64,000 nucleotides of DNA from Rozella allomycis CSF55 (lineage: Eukaryota > Rozellomycota). The stretch spans positions 1 to 64,000 of the forward strand of contig KE560926.1 in the NCBI GenBank assembly GCA_000442015.1, in the 5' to 3' direction. Positions 41,657 to 52,668 of the stretch are shown one piece after another. The notes beneath the pieces were generated by a model. That model did not search any database. It saw nothing but the letters and a program-made list of their open reading frames with translations, and was not told the DNA's origin. Numbering within the stretch: position 1 is the stretch's first letter; every line of letters begins with the position of its first letter. The translations under genes and the position numbers were made by a program.

Positions 41657-43630
41657 ATGGAAGGGAAACAAAGCTATACAGAACCCACTAAATTTAATGA
41701 TGAAGAAGATTTTATTAGTGTGACCACGCTACCACAGGTCAGTAGCAGAAGAAGAGTAAGAGCCCATAAGAAGGCAAAGGCAAGCGTGCACCTTCCTATA
41801 AGTACGCTTTTGGCAGATTCCCATAGATTTCAGAAAGCTAATGACGATCATCCTGAAGGCAATGTTAGCTCTGATGAAACAGATGACGAAATCGATGCTA
41901 TAAACCAACAATTAGTCCCATCACAAGGCGACACTGATGAAGAAGAATCTGAAAATCGAAGCCATTATATCCCAAAAAGCATAATGATTTTTTCAAAGTC
42001 GTGGTTGAAGTACTTTATTCAATTTGGACTATTAATTTTGATTTGCATTACCCCGGGTATCCTATGTAAATACAGCGCTATTCAATGCCTTGTTATATCT
42101 AATCTGTCTATTTGGGATATATCATTGTTTATTACAATAGCTGTAACTTCTCTGTTTATTATTCAAGTCATCACTTCTCTTGCTATTTACATTGTGGAAT
42201 ACTCCGAAAGCCGAATTTCATATTACATAAAGCCAATGCGAAGGCCTGTTGTCCTATTTTTATGGAGCGTCTCGCTGTTATTAATATGGAATTTATGGTT
42301 TCGTTTGAGTCTCTCCGATTCCACAAAAGAAGCGATCAAGTTTGGTGAAAAAGCTATATTTACTGGTCTTATAATGTCCAGCATTGGGTTTTCAGTTAAG
42401 GTTATCTGTATGCGGTACCTTGCTATACGATTTCACAGAGGAGCTTACATTAATAGGATAAGGATAAATTTGATTATGGAATACTTAATAGAAAAGTTCT
42501 ATTCGATGTCAAGTACCTTGGTGGGAACAGGGCGGGCTTCAGTTTACATGCTAAAACATCATACCGGTGACGATTCTAACGTTAAAATTAAGTACTTGAA
42601 AGTGAACGAAAAAATCCTATTGCATAACGATTTTTCATCTCATCAATTAGCTGATTTCATTGAGTACTTTAAAGGCAATGCAACATTTAATGCTTGGAAT
42701 GGTGAACTAGAAGAAAATGGTAAACTCTATGGCAAAAGAAAAGCTATCAAAATTATTGGAGAAAACATTTTTAAAAAGTTTCAGCATAATGCTGGTGGTG
42801 CGATTTCTGAAAACGACTTTCGTTTGATATTTAAGTCACATCAACTGTCCAAACAAGCCTTCAGTTTCTTCGATTCAAATTTAGATGGCTTTGTGTCAAA
42901 AGGAGAATTTCAAGCAGCTCTTTTACTTTTATTTAAAGAGAGGAAAGCCTTAACCAGAGCATTGCATGAAGGAGAAAATTCAATCGGGAAACTAGATTCT
43001 GTGATTACAGTGCTATTTATGGTTGTTCTCATTTTGTTGACAATGTTATTTCTTGGAGTAGACATGACCGGATTTTTGGTTACAATTTCATCGGTATTAG
43101 TTTCCTTATCTTTCTCATGTGGTCAATCTCTTCAAAGAATAGTAGATTCAGTGCAATTCGTCTTCTTCATGCACCCTTTCGATATTGGAGATCGTGTTAT
43201 GATAGATGGCATTATTTACCTTATTCATAAAGTGAACATCCTTACCACGGAAATGATAACTCATGATAATACCAAAGTAATTCACCCAAATGCCAAACTG
43301 ATTCATTCGCCCATACATAACTTTAGAAGAAGCCCCGATCAATTTGATATTACTCAATTTGAAATAGATTACAGTACATCACCTGAAAAATTGAAAGAAC
43401 TGGAGCAACGAATAAGCAAGTTTCTCAAATATCAATCCATGCATTTTTATCGTTCCTATGAGATGGAAATAAAGGAAGTCCAAGGAAGAGAAAAGATGTT
43501 GTTAAGACTTTGGATTCAGCATAGAAGTAATTTCCAAAATATGAAGCGTTTTAGAGAGAGACGAACCCTCGCTATCATGAACGTGAAGGCAATATTTGAA
43601 GATTTGCAAATTCTGTATAAAGTGTTATAA
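41657..43630 (+). CDS. EF-hand mechanosensitive channel, MscS family (Msy1/Msy2 type)
   Basis: 657 residues, intronless. Acidic/Ser N-terminus, several membrane helices (FIQFGLLILICITPGILC; ISLFITIAVTSLFIIQVITS; VVLFLWSVSLLLIWNLWF; AIFTGLIMSSIGFSVK), an EF-hand loop DSNLDGFVSKGEF about residue 415, then VITVLFMVVLILLTMLFLGV and the MscS pore and beta domain (FSCGQSLQRIVDSVQFVFFM, HPFDIGDRVMIDG, HPNAKLIHSPIHNFRRSP). This EF-hand plus MscS order matches the ER Msy channels of fungi, which control calcium after hypo-osmotic shock. Confidence 0.88.
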   Translation: MEGKQSYTEPTKFNDEEDFISVTTLPQVSSRRRVRAHKKAKASVHLPISTLLADSHRFQKANDDHPEGNVSSDETDDEIDAINQQLVPSQGDTDEEESENRSHYIPKSIMIFSKSWLKYFIQFGLLILICITPGILCKYSAIQCLVISNLSIWDISLFITIAVTSLFIIQVITSLAIYIVEYSESRISYYIKPMRRPVVLFLWSVSLLLIWNLWFRLSLSDSTKEAIKFGEKAIFTGLIMSSIGFSVKVICMRYLAIRFHRGAYINRIRINLIMEYLIEKFYSMSSTLVGTGRASVYMLKHHTGDDSNVKIKYLKVNEKILLHNDFSSHQLADFIEYFKGNATFNAWNGELEENGKLYGKRKAIKIIGENIFKKFQHNAGGAISENDFRLIFKSHQLSKQAFSFFDSNLDGFVSKGEFQAALLLLFKERKALTRALHEGENSIGKLDSVITVLFMVVLILLTMLFLGVDMTGFLVTISSVLVSLSFSCGQSLQRIVDSVQFVFFMHPFDIGDRVMIDGIIYLIHKVNILTTEMITHDNTKVIHPNAKLIHSPIHNFRRSPDQFDITQFEIDYSTSPEKLKELEQRISKFLKYQSMHFYRSYEMEIKEVQGREKMLLRLWIQHRSNFQNMKRFRERRTLAIMNVKAIFEDLQILYKVL

Positions 43631-43752
43631 TAAAACTTTAAATTTTAATTGCTTCATAGTTTTATCATTTGGAAGATTTTTATCAACCTTGGAAAATCAA
43701 GTAGAAAACATATTTATTGCATGAACTTTCCAGTATTTAATAACCCATTAAT

Positions 43753-43923
43753 TCAAAACGATGCAAAAACACTTCCATATGCTCGAAACACAGCAATCGC
43801 TGTTGCAAAAACAGTAAGGCTTATAGCTAATTCAGTATTAGGAGATAACTTTTTCTTTGCTTCTCTTTGACCACCTTGACTTGCAAATAATTGGGCAAGA
43901 GCTTCCATTTGTTCAGCGTCCAT
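43753..43923 (-). CDS. Small single-pass membrane protein (56 aa), unknown
   Basis: ATG at 43923: MDAEQMEALAQLFASQGGQR, then EAKKKLSPNTELAISLTVFA and TAIAVFRAYGSVFASF. Polar helix followed by one C-terminal hydrophobic helix and a basic hinge, as in tail-anchored proteins of mitochondria or ER. It fills the gap between MscS and BRE1. Family not recognised. A T-rich stretch with a possible 5' UTR intron (ending near 43935) precedes it; 43936-44176 holds nothing else I can support. Confidence 0.5.
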   Translation of the reverse strand: MDAEQMEALAQLFASQGGQREAKKKLSPNTELAISLTVFATAIAVFRAYGSVFASF

Positions 43924-44176
43924 GACGAGATTGAAATTTCCTAAAAAGGAATTTTCTTATGTGTTGAAAATGGTGCAGCACAAAAGCAAAATTTTGATGG
44001 TTAAATACAAGTTTTCTAACTTTAGTAAACCAGGTTCTTTCGATTATCCTTGACACAAGGTATTATTAAATTGCTTTTGTTGGAATAACATCACATCAGT
44101 AGAAAATGTATAAATAAAATAAAAGACATTTTTAGTTCCAATTCTAGTTTAATGAGATGAGATAAACAGTAAGAAT

Positions 44177-46091
44177 ATGTCGAAATTTGCTAAAATGAAT
44201 TCTGACAAGAAGCGCAAGATCGACGAAACTTTACCAACTGAAGACACTGAAAAAAAAGTATTTTCATACCTATAGTAATAAAAGGATGATTTCAATTTGT
44301 TGGAATTCCAAAAGAAAGCTATTTGGGTGAAAATGAGAGAGTATAAAGCTCAAAACGAAACTAACCTTTTAAAAATTCAAAATATAAGTGAAAAAAATAA
44401 TAAACTAATAAAGCAAAACGAAAAATATCGATTAACTTTAGAGATGGTATCAAAATGGATAATTTTTAAAACATAGCTTCAGTCTATTTGCAGGAAAGTA
44501 TTAGGAAGAGAAGTAGATTTGGCAAATGAAGAAAATAATGTGGATAAAATGTTAAAAATGATTACAGGTATGAAATGACAAAATGCAGAACAAAAGGACT
44601 TGACAGTGAGAATTTCAAGGAATTGTTGGAAGAAATTAAAGAGGGAGTGACTGTATCAGTGGAAGTTAAGGAAAACTCTGCAAGCGTTGCTGAACTAAAC
44701 AAAGATATAGAGGGAATGAAAGAGGATATTTCTAACTTGCAAAGAAAGTATAATCGATTACTTTTGGAGAATGAAAAACTAAAACAAAAGAAAAACAATA
44801 ATCCTGTCGCTGAAAATAAAAATGAAAATGAGAGTTTAGAAAATAAAGATTTGATAATTGAATTAGATTACCTCAAAAAGCAAAATGAGATGTTTATGAA
44901 TGAAATAGAAGCATTGAAGAAAGTTAAGGTGGATTTAATGACAAAATCAGAAGAATTAAAGGATGAAACTCAAGAGAAAAGATCTAATGATTCTTATGAA
45001 AGGCAAAAAGACGTAATAAAGCAATTGAGAAGAAATATTGATGATTGCAAAGATAGGCTTGCTAAAGAATATGATAAAAGGCATGATTACATTAGAAGGC
45101 TTCAGAGAGAAAATGCTGAAAAATTGGATGATGCAATAAAGCTAGTTCAAGGGCATGATTCTCAAGATATAAAAATGGCAAAAGAGCTGGAAAAGGCAAA
45201 AATCGAATTAAAAGAGTTACGCAATAAATACGAATACTTAAAAAAGAAGAATGAAGAATTCTCAAAGTTAAATACTATAATGGGTCATTACGACTCGTGT
45301 TTGAAGAGAATAAATGCAGATCTTTCTGAGTCTGAATGGATGGCAGAGATTGAGAACATGGCAAAAGCTTTTGAGGAAATGCAGGAACATAATGAAAAGT
45401 TGGAGAAACAACTTTTACAAAAAGAAGATTTAATTTTGCAACTCTTGGGAGAAAAGGTAAAAGTTGACCAGGGTCACAACTTGTTGGAAAAGGAAAGACA
45501 ACTTTTTCAAGAGACTGTTAGTCATTGGAGGAAGAAAGAAGTGACTTTAAATGAATCATTGAAAAAATTGAAAAAGAAGGAACTGGATCTGGAATCTGAA
45601 AAGACTCGTCTAGACAAGGAAATAGCTCTTCGTTACGAAGGTGCAGAATCCATGAAATGGAAGTATAATAATGAAGTTTTAAAATCGAATGAATTAACAT
45701 CCAAACTTGAAAAATTGTCTGGAAAAATGGACAATTTGCAAAAGTCTTTCAAGGAAAAGTTAGTTCAATATGAAAAGGATGTTTTGTATCGTAAAAAATT
45801 TGAAGATGAATGTAAAATGCTAAGGAAAAAGATCCAAGTTATTAAAGGCGAGTCTTCTGAAGATTTTGATGAAATTGCAGCTTACAAAGTAATTCTTATT
45901 AATAGATCCAATGTTAGAAACTACTGTATTGTAGCGCATGTGAAATTCGCCAGAAAGGGGTGATAATAACGCGTTGCATGCATTTATTTTGTAAAGAATG
46001 CATTGATGACCGTTTGGATTCAAGACAGCGCAAATGTCCTTCTTGTGGTGAAGGTTTTGGCCAAAACGACGTAAAGCCAGTTTATTTGTAA
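44177..46091 (+). CDS. BRE1: BRE1/RNF20-type histone H2B E3 ubiquitin ligase
   Basis: Long coiled-coil protein with C-terminal RING. N-terminus MSKFAKMNSDKKRKIDETLP (Bre1 begins with a KRK...D segment), coiled coils from 44.3 to 45.8 kb (EELKDETQEKRSNDSYERQK, KELEKAKIELKELRNKYEYL). The final 29-base intron joins AAYK to KLLYCSACEIRQKGVIITRC, MHLFCKECIDDRLDSRQRKC, PSCGEGFGQNDV, a complete C3HC4 RING matching Bre1 (YKxxLxCSVC...RxRKCPxC). About 590 aa in six exons. Monoubiquitinates H2B with Rad6. Confidence 0.9.
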
Positions 46092-46133
46092 TAAATTATC
46101 ATTTTACATTTATTAGTTTAGCGTTTTTGTTTG

Positions 46134-47152
46134 TTAATGTCTTTTTGTTAGCTTTCTCTTCTTTCGTTCTTCTTCAAGTTCCATTTCACGTCTATCCTCT
46201 ATTTTAGCAATTTTAGAACTTCGAAGTTCTTCTCTTCTTATTGTTTCCGGGTCTGCTTCCATATCGCTGTCACTAAAGTCGTCACGTCGAGCATATCTTA
46301 TAAACAAGTTTCAACATCTTTTACTTTTGCCTGTTGTATCCAAAGATTTCTCCTATCACTGAGGAAATCATGTTTGGATTACAATCGTCTATATCCTCAC
46401 TGTATTCGTCTTCATCGTAATACTCATCTTCATATTCATCTCGTACTGGTTTAATTCGTCTTTCTGAAACATTTTGCGGTGCCTTTGTAGAACTTCTACC
46501 ATTATTAACCGTGACATTCTTAGCTATAACATTCTTAGCCATAACATTATTAGCTGCGTGGTTCCCTGTAGTTTTCGGCTTTGTTTTGCCTCCATTTGAA
46601 GTTGAAGGTCGCGAGCTGTCCTTCATTGTTACAGCTTTCTTGGATGTCATGGAACTGGTAATCTCTTCTATAGTTCTTAAATCTCTCTTTTTAGTATTAA
46701 GTTTAACTAAATCTCTGGAAAAGGGATCCTTTTCTGTCGTTTTACTAGTTTTAGTTTGAATTGGGATCTTTTTGAGAAACTTTGGCTCTTTAATCTTCTT
46801 TTTTTTTCTTTCTTCTGTAATTTGTCCATCCATTCTCTTAATAAAATCAGGCGTCTTGACCTTTTTCATGTTGACTTGTTCCATTTTTTCCTTGATTGCT
46901 TTTCTTTTTGCTTCATCCATTAACTTTCTAATCTCATCCAGACTCTCCTTTTCTTTCGCAGACTGAAGCGCGCTAATCACATTTTTTCTTTCAGATTCTT
47001 TTCGTTTTTCCAACTCCTTCTTTTCTGATTCTTCTTTCAGCCTTTGTTTCTTCAAGGCATCTGACATGATCTTTTGCTTTATGGACTGCTCTTCAGCCTG
47101 TTTCATGAGTTTATTAAACTAGATTATAATTTTCACGTATAGTTACATCCAT
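46134..47152 (-). CDS. SPT2: SPT2 histone chaperone
   Basis: H3-H4 chaperone acting in transcription. The start MD (47150-47152, GAT to 47147) is followed by a 28-base intron (47119-47146), giving MDFNKLMKQAEEQ, the SPT2 MDFxxLLxxA opening. Lys/Glu-rich body, then the conserved C-terminal SPT2 box: DCNPNMISSVIGEIFGYNRQ, an intron, and DDFSDSDMEADPETIRREEL, RSSKIAKIEDRREMELEEER. About 315 aa. Divergent from the thiamin pyrophosphokinase gene across 63 bases. Confidence 0.88.
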
Positions 47153-47215
47153 AAAGGCTCTAAAAATTCAAAAAGTAGAAATTCAAATTTATGAAATATT
47201 GTTTTGGCAATAACC

Positions 47216-47923
47216 ATGTCGTCGATAAAATGGTGGGATGAAAAAAAGTATTCAGCGATATTATTGAATGGATTTAAAGGCTTTGTTGACTGGCCATTGT
47301 TCAGGAATGTTTGGGAAAATGCGCAATGTAAATTGTGCGCTGATGGAGCAGCGAATTCTCTTTTAGCCGAGACCAAGGAAAAATTTAGTTCAGTAAATTT
47401 TGTACCTGACGCTATTGTTGGGGATTTAGATTCTTTAGACGAATTAACAAGAATAGAGTACCAAAAGGCCAATGTTGCAATTATACATGATTCGTGCCAA
47501 GATACTACAGATTTAACTAAATGCCTTAAATGTTTGGAAAAAATTCCATTATCGAATCCAGTTTTCGTATTTGGTGCATTCGGTGGTAGAGTGGACCAAT
47601 CTCTTTCATCTATTCACAGCTCACTTTTATTTAATCATAAACGAATATATTTAATGAATAAAGAATGCTTATCAACAGTATTACAACCAGGAAACTCTAG
47701 CATTATCATTAACGAAAAACATGAAGGACCTATTTGCGGGGTTTTGCCTATTGTTCAAAGTAAAACGGTGGTTAGTACCACTGGCTTGAAATGGAATTTG
47801 GATAATGCAAACTTATCATATGGCTCACTTATTAGCTCCTCAAACAAAGCGGTAGACACAGTCGTAACAATTACGACTAATCAACCAGTATTATGGACAA
47901 TTTGCTTTAAAAATGTTTCATAA
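47216..47923 (+). CDS. THI80: Thiamin pyrophosphokinase
   Basis: Converts thiamin and ATP to thiamin diphosphate. 235 residues, intronless, from ATG 47216 (MSSIKWWDEKKYSAILLNGF). Motifs: CKLCADGAANSLL, PDAIVGDLDSLDELTR with the GDLDS site, QDTTDLTKCL, FGAFGGRVDQSLSSIHS, and C-terminal TTGLKWNLDNANLSYGSLIS with SSNKAVD. All substrate-binding motifs are intact. Confidence 0.94.
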   Translation: MSSIKWWDEKKYSAILLNGFKGFVDWPLFRNVWENAQCKLCADGAANSLLAETKEKFSSVNFVPDAIVGDLDSLDELTRIEYQKANVAIIHDSCQDTTDLTKCLKCLEKIPLSNPVFVFGAFGGRVDQSLSSIHSSLLFNHKRIYLMNKECLSTVLQPGNSSIIINEKHEGPICGVLPIVQSKTVVSTTGLKWNLDNANLSYGSLISSSNKAVDTVVTITTNQPVLWTICFKNVS

Positions 47924-47952
47924 AGAATAATTATAATTTTGTCACTTAATAT

Positions 47953-48602
47953 TTATTGCTGATAACTATTGACCCATTCCTGATAATGAGCTTCATGCTT
48001 GCGACTTTGGTATCTCACCAATGACAAGGAAGCCAAAACTTTAACATTGATGTGACCATAGTATCCCGCTTTTTTCAACAGCGAGACAATAGTCTCATAC
48101 TTTGTCCATCCTTTGAATGTGATCGTTCATACGTTTTTACCTTGATTATGAGCTACTTCTGGTAGATAAGTTGCAGAATGAGATTTGTAGTTTATCTTTA
48201 TTCCATGAATTCCGACATCCCAGTTGTCCCACTTTAGATCATCTTCAAAATCGTCCAAAATTGATACAGCACAAGACAAGTGAGATATCTCTTCCACGGT
48301 AATTGGTGAAAATCTTGAATCATTAAATGCACTTGTACTATTAGCTAGTCTAGGTTACCTCGTCAATGCATACTTTTTGATTCCACTGTGCAAATCAAGG
48401 GGATTGAAAGTTCCGATGCACCCTCGCAATTCCTTTTTCCCATTTTGATGTGTATACCAGGTAATAAACAGTGGCCAAATATACCCAATGTATTTTAATG
48501 TTACTTTTTAGAGTTTTCAAATTGCGGCTCTGTAGGGGGTGAATCGCCGTTTAAATGATTTGATAAAATCTCAAAACAATAGAAACAATGATCTGGAGTC
48601 AT
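47953..48602 (-). CDS. AMMECR1: AMMECR1-domain protein
   Basis: Rebuilt from several short exons: start [20 protein letters not shown], then [28 protein letters not shown] with the invariant LRGCIGTF box, [60 protein letters not shown] and [15 protein letters not shown]. Matches the whole AMMECR1 domain (~190 aa). Molecular function in eukaryotes is unresolved; the family is conserved from archaea. Divergent from XRN2 across 50 bases. No single frame exceeds 60 codons, so it is easily missed. Confidence 0.85.
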
Positions 48603-48652
48603 TTAAGAGATTTGAATAAAGTTACGGAATATCACCAGGGTTAAATAATTTT

Positions 48653-51600
48653 ATGGGAGTTCCGGCGCTTTTCCGTTGGCTTAATAATAAGTATCCAAAA
48701 ATTACGAGGAGTGTTATAGAAGAAGCTGCAACTGCGAATAATACTGTTTGTGGCAGGCTGGATGCTTCTGGGCCGAATCCCAATGGGGAAGAAAATGATA
48801 ATTTGTATTTGGACATGAATGGAATTATCCATCCTTGTTGTAAACCGGAAGGCAGAGAGGCACCGAAAACGGAGGAGGATATGTTTTTGGCGATATTTGA
48901 GTATATAGACAGAATATTTGCGATGGTCCGACCGAGGAAGCTGCTTTATATGGCTATAGATGGTGTTGCGCCTAGAGCAAAGATGAACCAACAGAGAAGC
49001 AGAAGATTTAGGTCTGTGAAAGAGTTGGCGATGAAAAAGGCGAAAGAGGAAGAGATGATTGAGAATGGATTTGAGGTACCCAACACAGAGGATGGAGGAG
49101 AAGAATTTGATAGAAACTGTATTACCCCTGGGACAATGTTTATGTATAATTTGTCAAAGGCATTAAGATATTATGTGCATGATAGATTGAGTAATGATCC
49201 TGGCTGGAAGAATGTGAAAGTGATGTTTTCAGACGCGAGTGTACCTGGAGAGGGAGAGCATAAAATAATGACTTTTATTAGACAGCAAAGAATGAGTGAA
49301 GATCACGATATGAATACTAGTCATGTGATGTATGGACTTGACGCTGATTTGATAATGTTGGCGTTGGCTACACATGAACCACATTTTAAAATATTGAGAG
49401 AAGATGTATTTGCAGAAGATAGTACTAAAAGGTTTACGTGTACAAAATGCCAAAAGACTGGCCACATTGCAGCAGATTGTCCATTGGATAATCCAGAGAA
49501 GAGTGCCGTCCAGCCAAAGCCATTTATATTTTTAGATGTTGGGATTTTGAGAGAGTATTTGGAAGCAGAAATGAAAACAAATCCAAAATTAGATTTAGAG
49601 AGACTGATTGATGATTGGGTGTTTTTGTGTTTCTTTGTTGGAAATGATTTTCTTCCGCATCTTCCGTCATTAGAGATTAGAGAAGGAGCGATTGATAAAC
49701 TTTTAGAAATATACAAGAGAAGATTTGATGAAATGGGAGATTATTTAACGAATAATGGAATTGTAGATTTATCACGTGTGGCAATCATTATGGAAGAATT
49801 AGGGAGAATTGAAGATTCGGTTTTTAAGTCTAGAAGAGACAGAGAAGAAAGAAGAAGAGCGAATTTTAAAAGAAGAAGAATGGAAAATAATAATCCAATT
49901 CCAAACCAAGAAGAAATCATCGCTGCAAAGAATATTGAAATGGCGTCTCTTTTAAGATCTAAATTAGCCAAGAAATCTATTAAAGAAAATGAAGAAAACG
50001 AAGAAGAGAAAAGAAATTCAAGTGAAGCCAAAGATAAAGATAAAGAAGAGATTAGTGACAAAGTAGAAGTAGAAGAATTAAAAGAAGAGAAGGAAGAAGG
50101 GAATGGGGACAAGGAAGAAATAAAAGTTCTCAAAGGTGATTTGAATGCTCAGCTTACTGAATCAAAAGCTGAAGATTTTAAAGTGGAAACCAAAAATAGT
50201 TTAGAATCTACTGAAACTAAAGATGAAAATACTGAAATCATGGAATCTAAAAGCGTCACTGAAGTTGGATCAACAATCACAGAAATTAAAAGGCCAATCG
50301 ATGAAGATGAAAGTGACCCTGAACCTTACGATGACGTCAGACTTTGGGAAAATGGTTGGAAAGAAAGATATTACTCTTCTAAATTTGGGATTGAATTGTC
50401 TGATACTTCATTTATAGATGATCTAGTATTCAATTACGTCCAAGGTCTTTGTTGGGTTTTACAATACTATTACAGGGGTTGTCCATCATGGAATTGGTAT
50501 TTCCCATATCATTACGCTCCATTCGCTTCTGATTTCACAAAAATATCCAATCTGGATATTAAATTTGATCTAGGAACTCCATTTAAACCACTTGAACAGT
50601 TGATGGGTGTGTTGCCAGCTGAAAGTAGACAATTTCTTCCTCCAGGGTTACAAAAACTAATGATTGACGATGATTCACCAATAATTGATTTTTATCCAAA
50701 AGATTTTTCGATTGATTTGAATGGAAAAATTCATGCTTGGCAAGGGGTTGCACTTTTACCTTTTATTGATGAACAAAGACTTTTAGAAGCAATTTCAAAT
50801 GTTCAATTATCAAAAGAAGAAGAGAAGATGAATGAACAAGGCGAAGAGTCTATTTATCTTGGAAACTCGCATCCTGCATTTTCAATTGTTTTAGATCTTT
50901 ATGAACCAACAATAAAAGAAGAAATAATAGAAGTGGATGCAAAACTATTTGATGGTTTATCTGGATTAATTGGCCCCGATTCTAATGCTGTTCTCCCTGG
51001 TCAGATCTTTCCTAGACCATTTAAACAAGTTTCAGATTTGGAAAACAACAATGCTATTTCGTAATTAATTTTAATTTCTTTAATAAAAGATGTTTGTATT
51101 TCCATCCGCAGTTTCAAGACAAGCATGGATTCCAGTCAGAGTTACTTCCAGGTGTAGAACTTAAAGAGCGAGTTTTGACAAGAAATGATACTGATATGGT
51201 TAAAAGTGGCAGAAAGCATCTGTCACATGCATCCATGCACAGAGAATCTCATCAACAGAGAGAAGGAAGATCCATGCATGGCAAGTTAGACAGAAGATCC
51301 AACAGAAATGATAATTATGTTCCTAACCAAAGACAAGAATATAAACCTTACAATCGTCCAAGCAATCGCAGTAATGAGCGTTCTAGAGAACGTCCAAGTG
51401 ACAGACACAATGAATATCGTTCGTATGATCAATACAATCGTTCTTATGATCAGTATCAAGCATCAAATTATCAATCTGGATATTCTAATCAAAATCAATC
51501 TTACAGCTCTAATTCTAATCAAAATCTATCTTACAGTTCTAACTCTTATCACAATCAATCTTATAGCTCTCAATCTAGTCACAATCAATCATATTACAAT

Positions 51601-52605
51601 CAATATTATCCAAACAACAATTTTGATCAATATTCTCAATATCAAAGTCATCAACATGGTCATCATGTACAAAGTAATTCAAATCTCCATAGTCAACACG
51701 CTCATAATCAACATGGTCATCCTAATCAACANTTGTCACATGCATCCATGCACAGAGAATCTCATCAACACAGAGAAGGAAGATCCATGTATGGTAAATT
51801 AGATAGAAGATCCAACAGAAATGATAATTATGTTCCTAACCAAAGACAAGAATATAAACCTTACAATCGTCCAAGCAATCGCAGTAATGAGCGTTCTAGA
51901 GAACGTCCAAGTGACAGACACAGTGAATATCGTTCGTATGATCAATACAATCGTTCTTATGATCAGTATCAAGCATCAAATTATCAATCTGGATATTCTA
52001 ATCAAAATCAATCTTACAGCTCTAATTCTAATCAAAATCTATCTTACAGTTCTAACTCTTATCACAATCAATCTTATAGCTCTCAATCTAGTCACAATCA
52101 ATCTTATAGCTCTCAATCTAGTCACAATCAATCATATTACAATCAATATTATCCAAACAACAATTTTGATCAATATTCTCAATATCAAAGTCATCAACAT
52201 GGTCATCATGTACAAAGTAATTCAAATCTCCATAGTCAACACGCTCATAATCAACATGGTCATCCTAATCAACACGCTCCACTCGCTCACCAACAAGCAT
52301 TTCCACCGTCAAACTATTCAAACAATCCAGCTCAACAATACGGCTACCAACAGCCACAATACAGCAACATGAATTACTATGGCCCACAATCAGGATACAA
52401 TTGGAACGCACAGTATCAAACACATAATCAACATCAAGCACCAGCCCATAATCAAAACTATTATGTTCAACAATTACAAAACTACCATGGGCAGCAACAG
52501 CAGCAAAGACCATCAAGAGATCCAAGATCAAGTATCAGAAATCAAACCACGACAAACACTGCTAATCTCGCGTGGTCTAGGAACATTAATCGTCAGAAAA
52601 AGTAA
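48653..52605 (+). CDS. RAT1: XRN2/RAT1 5'-3' exoribonuclease with Gln/Ser/Tyr-rich tail
   Basis: Nuclear exonuclease for rRNA/snoRNA processing and Pol II termination. MGVPALFRWLNNKYPKI, LYLDMNGIIHPCCKPEG, IDGVAPRAKMNQQRSRRF, DASVPGEGEHKIM, GLDADLIMLAL, a CCHC knuckle CTKCQKTGHIAADC as in Xrn2, and FFVGNDFLPHLPSLEI. An acidic low-complexity insert spans 49.9-50.3 kb. A 29-base intron at ~51060-51088 joins NNNAIS to LYFHPQFQDKHGFQSELLPG, the typical Xrn2 end, followed by ~480 residues rich in SYNQHG. That tail contains a large direct duplication split by an N at 51732, probably an assembly artefact, so its true length is about 170 residues less. Confidence 0.93.
51221..52274 (+). repeat. Direct duplication around a single N in the XRN2 tail
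   Basis: 51221-51731 and 51734-52274 are near-identical (first copy 511 bases, second 541; the second has one extra 30-base SSQSSHNQSY-type unit and scattered substitutions, e.g. GRSMHGKLD versus GRSMYGKLD). The N lies exactly at the junction. This is what two unmerged allelic contig ends look like. Confidence 0.85.
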
Positions 52606-52668
52606 TAAAAGTTCAAGTTAAATTCAAAAATCTTTTAATTTCATATCCATTATCCATTATAAGTTTAT

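Noticed and set aside
49741-50133. Minus Ser/Phe-rich frame
   Set aside because: Antisense of the acidic low-complexity insert of XRN2.
51221-52274. Biological tandem duplication in XRN2
   Set aside because: The copies meet at a single N and differ like alleles; an assembly join explains it better.
51308-52372. Long plus frames rich in Ile/Met/Asn in the XRN2 tail
   Set aside because: Second reading frame of the Gln/Ser/Tyr-rich repeat; arises from CAA/AAT repeats.
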